From: Bugula neritina | Taxonomy: Eukaryota; Bryozoa; Gymnolaemata; Cheilostomatida; Bugulidae | Direction of reading: 5' to 3' | DNA: 64,000 nt | Assembly (NCBI GenBank): GCA_964035545.1 | Contig: OZ037765.1 | Span: 12,456,698-12,520,697, forward strand | Part shown: in pieces, positions 48,101 to 58,402 of the stretch | Layout: each line of letters begins with the position of its first letter | How positions within the stretch are numbered: the first letter of the stretch is position 1 | Program-made: the position numbers and the translations under genes | The notes under the pieces: generated by a model | Told to the model about the DNA's origin: nothing | The model's database searches: none | Seen by the model: only the letters and a program-made list of their open reading frames with translations

Positions 48101-49063
48101 CCTGTGAAAAGTTCAACTGTAAATTGATTCTTGCAATGCCTGGCTATATTTTCGGTAGCAACAAATAAAACAATGTAGCTTTAGCCATTGTCACACATGA
48201 ATGTGGGTTTGCCGTGTTTGTAGGCAACCTCCATGTTTAATCTTTGTATGAAGTCAAGCAGGGTGATACCAGCACGGTTTTGTTTATGGTCTCCCCATGA
48301 TTATGACAAACATTGAGATCACCAAGTAACATGAGACCATCCACTTTCATGGATGGCATGTGGTTTATGATATTCTGTGTGGCTGTTAGAATGTCCTGCA
48401 GTTTATCACTCTCATTAGGCGAAGCATACAAAAAACAAATGAAGTAGTGAAGGCTTGCGACTCGGCAGATAGTGACTATCATGTCTGCATTTAATTGCTC
48501 CAGTTGTGAGTATCTGGTAATATGAATGTTTAGCGCTGGATTGGGTCTAAGAATTCATTTCTTGTTTGGTAGACTACCATGTGGGAGTTCAGCTACTTTA
48601 GTTTCTGAAGGGCACATTATGTCTAAATCTCTACTCCAGATATATCTTTCAAGGGCGGTTATAGTGTTGTTTGACATGCCATTAATGTTCAGTTGACACA
48701 CACTAGTCGCCATTTTGAAGCTTTTGGTGTCATTGAGTGATTTTAGCTAGTCTTCTACTGAACTCGCTGCATTTGTTTCTTTGATCCAAGCTGTGGTTGC
48801 CTTTGCAGTTTCTACAAGTAGGTTGTTTAGCGCATATTAAATGAGAGCTGATATTGATGCCTTCCCCACAGTGTGGGCAGGCTTTCTCACTTTTGCATTG
48901 TGTTGATGAGTGTCCAAAACGCCAGCAATTTGTACAGTGCCTCACATGAGGCCTCCATTTCAGGGCCTCGACTTGAACATATTGGCTCTGACTGGCTAAT
49001 TTTATACCTCCCTCAATTGCTTTTGTTAGGTCTTCTGGAGACTTGCAGAAGATCTTCACATCA
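45200..49063 (-). mobile_element. I/Jockey-like LINE inserted in element 1's LTR
   Basis: A 3.86-kb insertion flanked by GCAAACTCT (45191-45199 and 49064-49072). The 3' end is a CAT repeat. The 5' end is truncated in ORF1 (49059-48730), which keeps three zinc knuckles (CTNCWRFGHSSTQC, CPHCGEG..., CRNCKGNH). Endonuclease fragments lie at 48482-48237 (FLYASPNESDK, GLMLLGDLNV). RT at 47334-46360 has YRPLTISFPVGK, FGFRQGRSTLMYL, LLDLQKAFDTVNH, GLPQGSVLSP and catalytic QYADDCHVL. The C-terminal zinc-like CTCLIEEETTYHYMYLC is at about 45820-45770. Several frames are broken. The clade (I/Nimb/Jockey group) is inferred from the zinc-knuckle ORF1 and the simple-repeat tail. Confidence 0.82.
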
Positions 49064-49310
49064 GCAAACTCTAGTTAAAACAAAAACTTCAAATCAAAAC
49101 TCTGGTAGTTCATCTTAAACAAACCCAAAAGAAATTGAAAAATTAGTCTGACACAACCACAAAAAAACTAAATTTATTAAAACTTTTCATCTAAAAAAGA
49201 CATCATGAATATTATTGCAATTAAAATGAACTTGCTTTTATTTTCTTAACTAACACAACCAGCAATTTTTTCTCGTTGTTTTTATTTTTGAGTTGTCTAT
49301 GTTTGCTTCA

Positions 49311-51470
49311 TTGCTCCCTCCACAAAAACTTCGTCTTCGAAGTCGCACAGCAGTTTATCCATTTGATAACTGCAAAATTGAACAGGGGGATGTTTGATTT
49401 GATCTGACCTCAACATTTCATTATCTGGGATGCTTTGTTTCAGGGGAGTTTGTCTTTTCATTACAGATGGTGTAAGTGGCACTGGTTCCGAATCTGGCAT
49501 CACTAATGAGCCTGGGGGTGCAATAACTGCAAAGTCATCAGCATCGTAGTAAGAGAAGCATAATCTGTTCGCACTATAAAAAGTCTGCCGTACAGCTGAG
49601 GTTTGAAGTGTGCGATGTTTTTAATTATAGCGATCAACTCCTGTCTGGTCACACAATAGTTTTGTTGTTCGGCCGACATTTTTGAGTAATAGGAGATTAC
49701 ACATTCTTGTCCATCCTGCACTTGAGAGGACTCCTCTGATACCAACAGCACTCGCATCAGTGTTCAAAATGAAAGGTAAAGAGTAATCAGGGTACGCTAA
49801 GATAGGTGCTGTAGATAAGTGCTTGCGTAGCAGATCAAACGCCTGCTGTGTGCTGACACTCAGGGGTCCAGTTGAATTGAAATTTTCTTAAACTAACTTC
49901 GCTGAGAAGTCTACTAATTTCAAAGAATATTTTAATAAATCTCTGGTAATAACTGCAGATTCCTATGAAAGACCTGACATCTTTTTTGTGCTGAGTGCGA
50001 GGCCAACTCTTAATGGCCTGTATATTTTCATCCGTTTCAATTCTCTGACTACTGACTGTGTGTCTTAGGTACTTTACCCTCTCAGCAAATGAGGTGCATT
50101 TCTCCGGAATCAATTTTAAGTTGGCTGTTCGGAGCTGGTTAAATACTTCTTCTAATCGGTGAATATGTGTATCCATATCTGGAGTAAAAACAATGATATC
50201 GTCTAAATAGGCTATATTAAAAGATTTTTTCAATGAAGTCCTTTAAGGGCGGTCTCTATTAACTGCTCAAATATGGAGGGTACTGATGTGAGGCCAAAAG
50301 GCAAAACCTCCCATTTGTAGAGATCAGATCGAGTTGCAAACGCTGCCTTTTTCTTGGCATCGGCATTTAGTTGTACCTGCCAATAACCACAGTATTTTTT
50401 CTAAGCGTATCTAAGCTATCATTAATGCGTGGTAGTATGTACGCATCCTTTGAAGTTACTTCATTTAACTTGCAAGAGTCTACACAGAATTGCCTAGTGT
50501 TATCTCTTTTCTTGACTAAAATTAGGGGGGAACTCCACGCACCGTTTCCTTTGGAGATAAGACCTTGTGCTTGTAATTCCTTTACTTGTCGTTCTATTTT
50601 CTCCTCTTGAGCGTGACCATGTCTATAGGTGTGCTGTTTTATTGGTCTAGCACCATCAACAAGTAAAATCTTGTGCCGAGCAAGATTCTTACGGCCCAGA
50701 TCATATTTATCCATGCTGAATATATATTGGTGTTTTTGTAAGAGGAGTTTGGTTTTTTGTTTTTCTCTGTAGTTCAAGTTAGCATTCTGGAGAAGCTTTT
50801 CCAATTGTAGGAGAAGTGTCTGGTGGTCAAAGGAGTTGGTACCAACATCATCAATAACTTGAGCTTGGCTACAAGTCGTGATTGTTTTCCCTTGTGGAAG
50901 TTCTAGTGTATCAGAAGAGATATTGCAAGCCCATGCCCAAATATGATTATCTTTGGGCTGATAAATGGAGGCTGCAATTATTTTTTGTTCGGTCTATTTG
51001 CTTCTATATAAGCTTTTTGAGGGGTCCAGTGTTGGTTAATACAGGCCGGGATCATCACCTCTGAGTATGGGAGTATTTCTACATACTGCGCTAAATGAAC
51101 ATTAACGTATTGGCTCACCGTATGCATCGCAACAGTTGTGACTCGCACCAGAGTGAGTAAAGCATGCCCTTTGAAGTCCAAGTGACAGTTATGTTAAATA
51201 AAAAATCTAATCCTAATAAAATATGTTGCTCTAAATTAGCTACTGAGAACGATTGAGTATAAGCTTTGCTTTCTATGCGGAGAGTAAATGTGGTGTTGCC
51301 TTCGATAGGTAGTCGGTTGCTGTCGGCGAGTACACCCCTTGCAGTAGTTGGCACGAGGGGGAAGCCCAACTCCGGTTTAGTTATTGCTATAGTTGGGTTA
51401 GCATAATTGATTTCAAACATCCGCTGTCCAGTAAAAGAATTACATCTGCATAGTCGATTTGTCTAGTGAA
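49311..51470 (-). pseudogene. Element 1 pol region: protease, RT, RNase H; no integrase
   Basis: Protease-like LLLDSGC at about 51445 and ILLGLDFLF (51420-51115). RT pieces: 50804-50367 (GNGAWSSPLILVKKRD, FCVDSCKLNEVT) and 50233-49835 with catalytic AYLDDIIVF and FIGICSYYQRFI. RNase H piece 49757-49503 (QNYCVTRQELIAII, VRTDYASLT). Directly afterwards (49503-49311) comes an unrelated-looking tail and then the polypurine tract: the integrase is absent. Several frameshifts. This repeats the integrase loss seen in the element at 47-3720, although the two elements are not close copies. Confidence 0.75.
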
Positions 51471-51882
51471 ATAGTAAGCTGTGGCGTTCATGCCAGCTTG
51501 TTTAGCGCCCAAGGGAATTAGTTGTTGGAGCCCGGAGTTGTATGGGACTTCTAACGCCGCGATGGGCCAGTTCTCGGCTTATGTGTATAAGGTCAGTCTC
51601 TGGCAAGATGTTCTACTTGCTGACATCTCCAGCATTGTCTACTCTCTGTTCGGCGTGAAAAATTTCTGTGCGGTTGTTGGCAAGCTGATGGATAGATTCT
51701 TCTCTCATGTCCTGAAGGTAGACTCTCCTCTCAGGCGATCATAGCTGGTGTGGGAGGTTGGCGCACTTCTCGTACTAGGGTGAGTACCTCCTTCAGCACT
51801 TCTTGTTGTTGCTGTTGTATCTCAAAGTTTTATAATGATATAGTTTGTGCCAAGTTAGGAGTTAATTCTACTGCTTCATAGT

Positions 51883-52494
51883 TTAAAAAAATAAGGTTTG
51901 TCTTGCTGTTAGTAAATGCCTCATATGTTTCTTTGTAGTCGGGGGTTTGACTCGTAGTGCCCACATAGCAGGGTGATTGGCTGGTATCTGTGTCAACAGC
52001 TCCTTGATAGCCATCGCCTCCAACTCATCATCACCCAAATTAGAATGGGCAATAGGCAATATCATCCGTAATTTGCTAATAAACGTATTTATAATTTCTA
52101 GTTTAAATTTCATTTTCTTGAGCATAAGGTAAACTTGACTTTCTCTCAAGCCGTATCTGTGCAACAGCTAATTTCTTATTTCTGCATCATGGTCAGACAC
52201 TACGCATTTAGCAGCTTCACCATGTAATGCTGATCTTAGCCGAAGCCCTTTTTCATTCGCTTCCCAAATGTTGTGTGCAGCTGTGCTGTCAAATTGACGT
52301 AGAAAGGTTTCTACATCCGTAGTGCCATCATAAGTTGGGGCTGGTAGTGGTTGCTTCTTGGGCTGTCTAATGTGAAGCATTTGGGCTCGGAGTAGCTGCA
52401 CCAATTGTTCATTTACTTCACCTGTGTTATTGCAATCTGTAGTGTCTAGTCTTTGTTGTGGAGGGTACATCTCCTGCTGTAGCCATCTTTGTGA
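51883..52494 (-). pseudogene. Element 1 gag region, broken
   Basis: 52470-52168 holds a gag-like piece (PAPTYDGTTDVETFLRQF, LHGEAAKC). 52164-51883 continues in another frame (LGDDELEAMAIKELL, PANHPAMWAL). The frames do not join without shifts, and no zinc knuckle is evident. Confidence 0.65.
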
Positions 52495-52543
52495 AATTAA
52501 AGTTCGTCTAGTAATAATAGATCAATCTCACCGCTGCCACCAG

Positions 52544-52964
52544 TGAAAAGTCCAGTATCTTTAGTTATGTTTCAACTTATTAATGCTTATTTATCTGCTG
52601 CAATTCTTTTTTCGAGTGTGCAATTACCCAAATAAAGTAATTATTTTGATGTATTTTATTTAAACACACACAAGAAACTTTCTCAGAAATCAAAAATCAA
52701 ACAAACTAACTTTTAGCAAAACTCTTTGTAAAAACAAAAACTTCAAAACGGAACTCCAGTAGTTAATCTAAAACAAACGCAAAACAAATTGAAAAATTAG
52801 TCCGACACAGCAACGAAAAAACTAAATTAATCAAAACTTTCTATCTAAAAAAGACATGTCATGAATATTATTGCAATTAAAATAAACTTGCTTTTATTTT
52901 CTTAGCTAACACAACCAGCGATGTTTTTCGTTGTTTTTATTTTGGAGTTGTCTACGTCACTTCA
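52544..52964 (-). repeat. 5' LTR of element 1
   Basis: Begins TG and ends CA in either reading. In element orientation it starts TGAAGTGACGTAGACAACTC. It matches the split 3' LTR pieces. Confidence 0.85.
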
Positions 52965-53099
52965 AGACTTACTAAGAGTAAATGTTACTGTTAGTGTAAA
53001 ACTTACTCTAACTTACTATCTAACTCTTAGACTTGGAGTTAACAACTACAAGTACAATTTAGATTTATGTGATAATGATATAATAATTATAATCATAAT

Positions 53100-53509
53100 T
53101 GTGGGCTGTAAGTATGCCGATGCCGTTAGCGGCGCAGCAAGATAGAGTGCTTAGGTACACAGCAGGGGTCAAGGACTTCTCCTCGTGCTGCGCTGCGAGA
53201 TAAAAGCCTCTATCAATCGTGTGACAGTGTTGGACTGAGAACGTTTATATCTATTAGAGAGTTTAGCAAATTCAAGTTTCTGGTCATTGTATTCTGGGCG
53301 AATACGGTGATTTGCTGGGCAGATCACGGGTGGAGATTGGGGTGACTAAGGGGTGGTTTGGAGGTCACGGTGACAGCTTGGGGCTGTCGATATATTATTA
53401 TTCGTATTATTATTATAATTATTATTATAATCATTATTATAAGTTACTGCTAGTCTCCGTTATTTGTTTTGAGTTTGACTCTCATATTAATTTGCACTTG
53501 CAGGTAACA
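53100..53509 (+). repeat. 5' LTR
   Basis: Starts TGTGGGCTG, ends GGTAACA (TG...CA). GATAAAAG at 53199-53206 is a TATA-like promoter element. A TTA/TAA-rich microsatellite lies in the 3' third. Identical to 57993-58402 by eye. Confidence 0.95.
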
Positions 53510-53708
53510 AGCTATTTCGGCAGCATTATCATTATTATTGCTATTATTACTATTATTACTATTATTACTTTATGGTTAGTAACAACGTGATATAATCATA
53601 ATATTACTGCTGTTTCTTACTACTACTTAAACGTAGTTAGTAAGCTTGTGCATTCTGGTTCTCAGTCAAATAGTTTATTACTCATACTTGTTGACTGTGG
53701 AGAACGGA

Positions 53709-54713
53709 ATGTCACGGGAAGGAGAGAAAATTGAAGGCAAGGACTCTCCTGGGGAGAGTTCGGCAGTTGGTGGCGCTTCCGACCTTGGCGGGCCATCATC
53801 TGCGGGCACTGGGCTTGCAGCTCCAGTTCTGTTGGATGCGAGGGTCTTGGCTAGCATCCTCAATCAGGCAAAGGGCCCGATTCTGTCGAGAATTCGACAA
53901 GCCACGCCCCAGTTTACTGGCGATGGCAGTGTAGATGTCACTGCGTGGATCAGGGAGTTTGAGGGACTCTGCGAGGTAGAACAGATTGCCCCAACGGAAA
54001 TCCTCATCTACATGTTGGGTGGCAATGCTGCTCGTGTCTACAGCAGGATGCGTGTGGCCGAAGCATCCCAATGGGATGTAGTAAAAGCGGCCTTGGTGGC
54101 CGAGTACGCCATGCCTATGCAGGAAGCATGGCGTAGGTTCACTACCTGCCGCATGGAAGACGGGGACACGATTGACGTGTACCTGGACCGCTTGGAGCGG
54201 TTCGGTGGGCGAGTCGGCATGACCTGCAACGATCTGAGTTTTCGAGCTCAGTTTTATGAAGGCTTGCCGGCCTCTGTCTACGAGTGGGCAGTAACCCTCG
54301 AAAGTGCCTACAAGGCCGACTTTGGGTCAGTTTTGGCACGTGTGCGAGAAAGAGTGGTCTCGCGCAGGGCTGTTGCACGCCGTTCTAGATCTGGGCAACA
54401 GTCGGGGGAAGTCGCTGCTGCTTCTGGAAGAGCGCAGCAGCAGTCAGGTGCCAGTTCCTGCTATCGGTGTGGCGGTGCACACCGGGTAAAGGATTGCACC
54501 GAGAGCAGGCGGGCTTCTTTCAACAAGCGGCCCGTGAGAAACTCTTCTGGGAAGAGAGCTGGATGCTTCCGGTGCGGAGGCATCGACCACTGGGTTCGGG
54601 ACTGCCCGAAACCGCCTGCAGTAGCTGCAGGGCTGGAAGGTAACCAGCCGGGTTTTCAGGCGGAGGATGCAACTCGGGGCGCCGCATCCTCCAGCATGGA
54701 TACCACAGTTTAG
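53709..54713 (+). CDS. Gag with two zinc knuckles
   Basis: 334 residues from the first ATG in the long frame (MSREGEKIEGK). A proline/glycine-rich N-terminus leads to a capsid-like helical domain (about residues 85-215: FTGDGSVDVTAWIREFEG, RFTTCRMEDGDTIDVYL). Two CCHC knuckles follow: CYRCGGAHRVKDC and CFRCGGIDHWVRDC (about residues 253-300), which would package element RNA. The frame ends at TAG 54711-54713. Near its 3' end is a slippery heptamer and hairpin that would divert some ribosomes into pol. Confidence 0.93.
   Translation: MSREGEKIEGKDSPGESSAVGGASDLGGPSSAGTGLAAPVLLDARVLASILNQAKGPILSRIRQATPQFTGDGSVDVTAWIREFEGLCEVEQIAPTEILIYMLGGNAARVYSRMRVAEASQWDVVKAALVAEYAMPMQEAWRRFTTCRMEDGDTIDVYLDRLERFGGRVGMTCNDLSFRAQFYEGLPASVYEWAVTLESAYKADFGSVLARVRERVVSRRAVARRSRSGQQSGEVAAASGRAQQQSGASSCYRCGGAHRVKDCTESRRASFNKRPVRNSSGKRAGCFRCGGIDHWVRDCPKPPAVAAGLEGNQPGFQAEDATRGAASSSMDTTV
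54641..54692 (+). promoter_or_regulatory. -1 ribosomal frameshift signal between gag and pol
   Basis: Slippery heptamer GGGTTTT (54650-54656) in the gag frame as G-GGT-TTT, a 5-nt spacer, then a perfect 9-bp stem GGAGGATGC/GCATCCTCC (54662-54670 with 54684-54692) around a 13-nt loop. In the -1 frame a TAA at 54641-54643 closes the frame just upstream, and from there it is open into pol. The overlap (54644-54713) therefore holds exactly one well-formed signal. Loop bases CGCC (54680-54683) could pair with GGCG at 54713-54716 as a pseudoknot (speculative). Confidence 0.75.
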
Positions 54714-54745
54714 GCGTTAACCGCCGAGGGCCTTGCTCTTTATCG

Positions 54746-57700
54746 ATGAGCGAGGTTCTGAGCGGTGCATGCGTACCGCGGGATAGCTTGGCGCTATCTG
54801 GGGCAATTAGTAGGACTACCACAAGTAGCCGTATGCCCGTCATTCAGGCAGTGCTGAACGGCCGTTGTTTCTCGTGTCTTGTCGACACTGGAAGCGAGCG
54901 GACTCTGGTAAGTCCGCGGGTGGTTGGTGGGAAACGGCTCAAAGCAGGCCGGCCGTTATTAACGGCTGATGGCAGTGCCTCTCACGTGGAGGGCACTTGC
55001 CGAGTTACCGTTGGACTGCAGGGACACTGCTTCAGTGTCTCGGCTCCTGTCATGAGCGAGTTGGGGAACCTTGGCGTTGATTGCCTCATTGGTGGTGATG
55101 CCATCGACCATATGGGAGGTGTGACTGTCAGGAGAGGCTCTGACTCGCGATACTCTGTTGTCTGGGGAAAGCAGAGTTCAGCTGGCTGCTGTGACTTTCC
55201 TCGTCAGAAAGTTGCCAGCCCAGGCCTGGCCTGTGGGGCTACGACAGCTGTCAATGATAGTCGTAGCAGTGACTTGGGGTCGCTGCGAGTGGAGGATCCC
55301 GATTTCGTGGCCAATTTCGACAATGGTCGATGGACCGTCAGTTGGCGGTGGACCGGGGAGTCTCCATCAAAGCTCCAAACTCGTGTGTCAGAGTACAGGT
55401 GTACTCAGGCGCCTCAGATTCATGAACGCTACTGCGCAGAGCTGGAGAGCTGGATCTCCAAGGGTTGGTTAAAGCGATGGGATGGCCCAGTTGAAGGGGT
55501 TATCCCTTTGCTTGCAGTGTTCCAGCCAACTAAGGACAAGGTGCGGCCGGTCATGGACTACCGTGAGCTGAACAACTACGTGGAATCTCACACTGGCGAT
55601 GACAAGGTTGCGGTGTGTAGTGAAAAGATTAGAAAGTGGAGACAGTTGAAAGGTAACCTCCGAGTTGTGGATCTGAAGTCAGCCTATCTTCAAATTCACA
55701 TAGCCAAAGATCTGTGGAAGTACCAGGTCGTTAGACATAAGGGGGTGCACTACGCCCTGACTCGGCTCGGTTTTGGACTGTCGTGCGCTCCCAGAATTAT
55801 GACTTCGATTCTTGGTAAAGTACTGTCGATGGACGACCGGGTTCGTCGGGCAACGGACCACTACATTGATGACATAGTGGTGCAGGAGTCTGTTGTCGGT
55901 GCTGAGGAAGTACGAAAGCATCTAGCCAAGTATGGGCTCGAGACTAAAGAGCCGGAAAGTCTTGATGGAGGTCGACTGTTGGGAATTGCCCTTAAAAGCG
56001 ACAGTCGCGGAGAACTACGAATGATGAGGGCAACAGCCCTCTCAGAGATCCACTTGAAGCCAAAAAGCCTCACAAAGCGTGGCCTCTTCTCCCTTTGTGG
56101 TCGGTTGGTCGGTCACTATCCGGTGGCCGGATGGCTCCGTATGCACTGCAGCTTCCTCAAACGATTAGGATGTGGTGGGGGTTGGGATGCTCCTGTTGGA
56201 AATGCTGTCAGCAATCTGGCTGCAGAGTTGCTGAACAGAGCTAAGCGAGAGGACCCTGTGCGGGGGTGCTGGCGAGTGAATCCAGGGGGATCTGTTACAG
56301 TGTGGACAGATGCTAGCTCCATAGGGATAGGCGTGGTCCTGGAGGTAGATGGCAATGTTGTAGAGGATGCGTCATGGCTACGGAAGGAGTCCGATCATTC
56401 CCATATCAATGTTGCCGAGTTGGAGGCTGTGGCTAGAGGAATCAACCTGGCGGTCACGTGGGGGTTTAAAACCTTCACGCTAGCAATCGACTCGCTCACG
56501 GTCGTCAACTGGATGGGAAACACTGTTGACGCCCGTAGTCGCGTAAGAACAAAGAGTGCTGCAGAGATGCTCATAAAGCGTCGTTTGGGTGTAATCCGAG
56601 ACACGATCACCGAGTTCGACCTTGAAATATCAGTTCGTTTTGTGCCGACGGCAGAAAACAAAGCTGATTGCATGACTAGGGTGGCTAAGCAGTGGCTTGG
56701 GAGCCGTGGACTTGGCAGCACCGACATGCAGGTGATTGCAGCACTTTCAACAGGGGAAAGTGTGGAAGATGCCATTTGGGCGGCGCACCTGCCTCATCAT
56801 TTAGGCGTTGATCGGACGCTTTACCTTGCTCGACAAATTCGTAGAGATCTGTCCAGAGAGCAAGTGAAGTGCGAGTTGGCTGGGTGTGAGACATGCCAGA
56901 GGGTCGACCCCGCCTTAAGGTCTGAGAACATTGTCCCGACAGGAAGCTTGTCAGTAGAAGGAAATTGGCAGAGAGTTGCGATTGATGTAACCCACTACGA
57001 TGGCAGACTGTTTCTGTCGATGGTCGACTGTGGTCCGTCGCGACTGGCCATCTGGCGACGTCTTCAGAGTGAGTCTGCAGAAAAAATTGTTGCTCAATTG
57101 CGCAGCGTTGTGATTGAGCGAGGGCCATGTGAAGAGTTGCTCTTGGACAACTCCATGGCATTCAGGTCAGCATCTGTTGAGGAGTTTGCTGACGAGTGGG
57201 GAATATCTCTTCGATTCAGAGCCGCTTACGCCCCGAGCGGCAACGGGATTGTCGAGAGAAACCACCGGACAATCAAAAGGATTGCGGAGAGAGGGGGGAT
57301 TTCTCCCGAAGAAGCCACATTCTGGTATAATGTGACACCCAGGAAGGACGCAGATGAAGGTTCGGTGCCTTCTAACGTACTCTTTCGATACCCTTGGCGG
57401 GTACCATTTGATATTAATACCACAGAAGCTGGCGTTTGTGGTGACTGTAACTTCGCCATTGGCGATGAAGTCTGGCTGAAGCCACCAACACCCTCGTGCA
57501 CCAGGCAGTGGGCACTCGGTGAGGTCACCGGGGTTGTATCAAGACACACAGTGTGTGTGAATGGGGTACCACGGCATGTCAGAGACGTGCGAAAGCGTCG
57601 CCATGGTGGAGAGCTTGCTCAGCACGGTGGAAGGCGCCATCAGGGTGGCCTCTCTGCTCGTGTTGATGATCAGCATATACCCTATGCTGGGCCTCCAGGG

Positions 57701-57967
57701 GATCTGCCGTTAGTGTTGAGCGAGGAGCATGGCGAGGAGGCCAATGCGGGTCAGTATGCTATTCGGGAAGACCCAGCCCAACCCGATGCTGATGTGAATG
57801 GTGTAAGGTGTCCAGAACGCCCCACCGAACAGGTTGGAGTTGATGCTGAGGAGAGCGAGAATGCAGATGTGCCGCTGCTCCATCATGGACGGCCGCAACG
57901 TGTGCGGCGGCGACCTGCGTACTTGGCTGATTATGTTGATTGGCCAGAGGTCGTGGCGTCTCCATAG
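54746..57967 (+). CDS. Pol: protease, RT, RNase H, integrase
   Basis: 1073 residues counted from the first ATG; real synthesis is probably by -1 shift from gag, with the frame open back to 54644. Protease LVDTGSERT (about 45-53). RT: RPVMDYRELNNYV, VVDLKSAYLQIHI, FGLSCAPRIMTSI and catalytic HYIDDIVV (about 372). RNase H: VWTDASSIGIGVVL (about 519), AELEAV, AIDSLTVV, NKADCM. Integrase: an HH...CETC zinc motif, then AIDVTHYDG (about 745), LLLDNSMAF (about 800) and GIVERNH (about 836), with exactly 35 residues between the last Asp and Glu. The tail VNGVPRHVRDVRKR is typical of the family. No stop or frameshift interrupts it. Confidence 0.93.
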   Translation: MSEVLSGACVPRDSLALSGAISRTTTSSRMPVIQAVLNGRCFSCLVDTGSERTLVSPRVVGGKRLKAGRPLLTADGSASHVEGTCRVTVGLQGHCFSVSAPVMSELGNLGVDCLIGGDAIDHMGGVTVRRGSDSRYSVVWGKQSSAGCCDFPRQKVASPGLACGATTAVNDSRSSDLGSLRVEDPDFVANFDNGRWTVSWRWTGESPSKLQTRVSEYRCTQAPQIHERYCAELESWISKGWLKRWDGPVEGVIPLLAVFQPTKDKVRPVMDYRELNNYVESHTGDDKVAVCSEKIRKWRQLKGNLRVVDLKSAYLQIHIAKDLWKYQVVRHKGVHYALTRLGFGLSCAPRIMTSILGKVLSMDDRVRRATDHYIDDIVVQESVVGAEEVRKHLAKYGLETKEPESLDGGRLLGIALKSDSRGELRMMRATALSEIHLKPKSLTKRGLFSLCGRLVGHYPVAGWLRMHCSFLKRLGCGGGWDAPVGNAVSNLAAELLNRAKREDPVRGCWRVNPGGSVTVWTDASSIGIGVVLEVDGNVVEDASWLRKESDHSHINVAELEAVARGINLAVTWGFKTFTLAIDSLTVVNWMGNTVDARSRVRTKSAAEMLIKRRLGVIRDTITEFDLEISVRFVPTAENKADCMTRVAKQWLGSRGLGSTDMQVIAALSTGESVEDAIWAAHLPHHLGVDRTLYLARQIRRDLSREQVKCELAGCETCQRVDPALRSENIVPTGSLSVEGNWQRVAIDVTHYDGRLFLSMVDCGPSRLAIWRRLQSESAEKIVAQLRSVVIERGPCEELLLDNSMAFRSASVEEFADEWGISLRFRAAYAPSGNGIVERNHRTIKRIAERGGISPEEATFWYNVTPRKDADEGSVPSNVLFRYPWRVPFDINTTEAGVCGDCNFAIGDEVWLKPPTPSCTRQWALGEVTGVVSRHTVCVNGVPRHVRDVRKRRHGGELAQHGGRRHQGGLSARVDDQHIPYAGPPGDLPLVLSEEHGEEANAGQYAIREDPAQPDADVNGVRCPERPTEQVGVDAEESENADVPLLHHGRPQRVRRRPAYLADYVDWPEVVASP

Positions 57968-57979
57968 TAGCTTTGTAAG

Positions 57980-57992
57980 AAGCTAGGGGAGA
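57980..57992 (+). other. Polypurine tract
   Basis: AAGCTAGGGGAGA directly before the 3' LTR; primes plus-strand DNA synthesis in LTR elements. Confidence 0.75.
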
Positions 57993-58402
57993 TGTGGGCT
58001 GTAAGTATGCCGATGCCGTTAGCGGCGCAGCAAGATAGAGTGCTTAGGTACACAGCAGGGGTCAAGGACTTCTCCTCGTGCTGCGCTGCGAGATAAAAGC
58101 CTCTATCAATCGTGTGACAGTGTTGGACTGAGAACGTTTATATCTATTAGAGAGTTTAGCAAATTCAAGTTTCTGGTCATTGTATTCTGGGCGAATACGG
58201 TGATTTGCTGGGCAGATCACGGGTGGAGATTGGGGTGACTAAGGGGTGGTTTGGAGGTCACGGTGACAGCTTGGGGCTGTCGATATATTATTATTCGTAT
58301 TATTATTATAATTATTATTATAATCATTATTATAAGTTACTGCTAGTCTCCGTTATTTGTTTTGAGTTTGACTCTCATATTAATTTGCACTTGCAGGTAA
58401 CA
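57993..58402 (+). repeat. 3' LTR
   Basis: Copy of the 5' LTR, directly after the polypurine tract. Confidence 0.95.

Larger units (their letters stand above)
39210..52964 (-). mobile_element. Gypsy-type LTR element 1, its 3' LTR hit by two insertions
   Basis: 5' LTR 52544-52964, internal region 49311-52543, and a 3' LTR in three pieces: 39210-39354, 45158-45199 and 49064-49310. Joined, the pieces are about as long as the 5' LTR (421 bp) and follow it in order. AGAC at 39206-39209 and 52965-52968 is the target duplication. Primer-binding-like TGGTGGCAGCGGTGAG follows the 5' LTR, and a purine tract (GTGGAGGGAGCAA) precedes the 3' LTR. Internal genes are broken and lack an integrase. Confidence 0.85.
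53100..58402 (+). mobile_element. Intact young LTR retrotransposon (Gypsy-like gene order)
   Basis: A 5303-bp element with 410-bp LTRs (53100-53509 and 57993-58402) that look identical, and a perfect 5-bp duplication ATAAT (53095-53099 and 58403-58407). gag and pol are both uninterrupted, and pol has PR-RT-RNase H-IN order. AAGCTAGGGGAGA (57980-57992) is the polypurine tract. The element is clearly more GC-rich than its surroundings. Identical LTRs mean a very recent insertion, since LTRs are copied from one template. All parts needed for movement appear present. The exact clade is uncertain. Confidence 0.93.

Noticed and set aside
39210-52964. A tandem three-LTR recombinant element
   Set aside because: The middle segments are two different LTR families; TCAG and GCAAACTCT duplications show insertions into one LTR instead.
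54746-54748. Independent ATG start for pol as the main route
   Set aside because: Possible, but the frame is already open upstream and the slippery heptamer with hairpin explains expression better.
55679-57161. Long antisense frames opposite pol
   Set aside because: Shadows of a GC-rich coding region; no motifs, while the sense frame has all pol domains.
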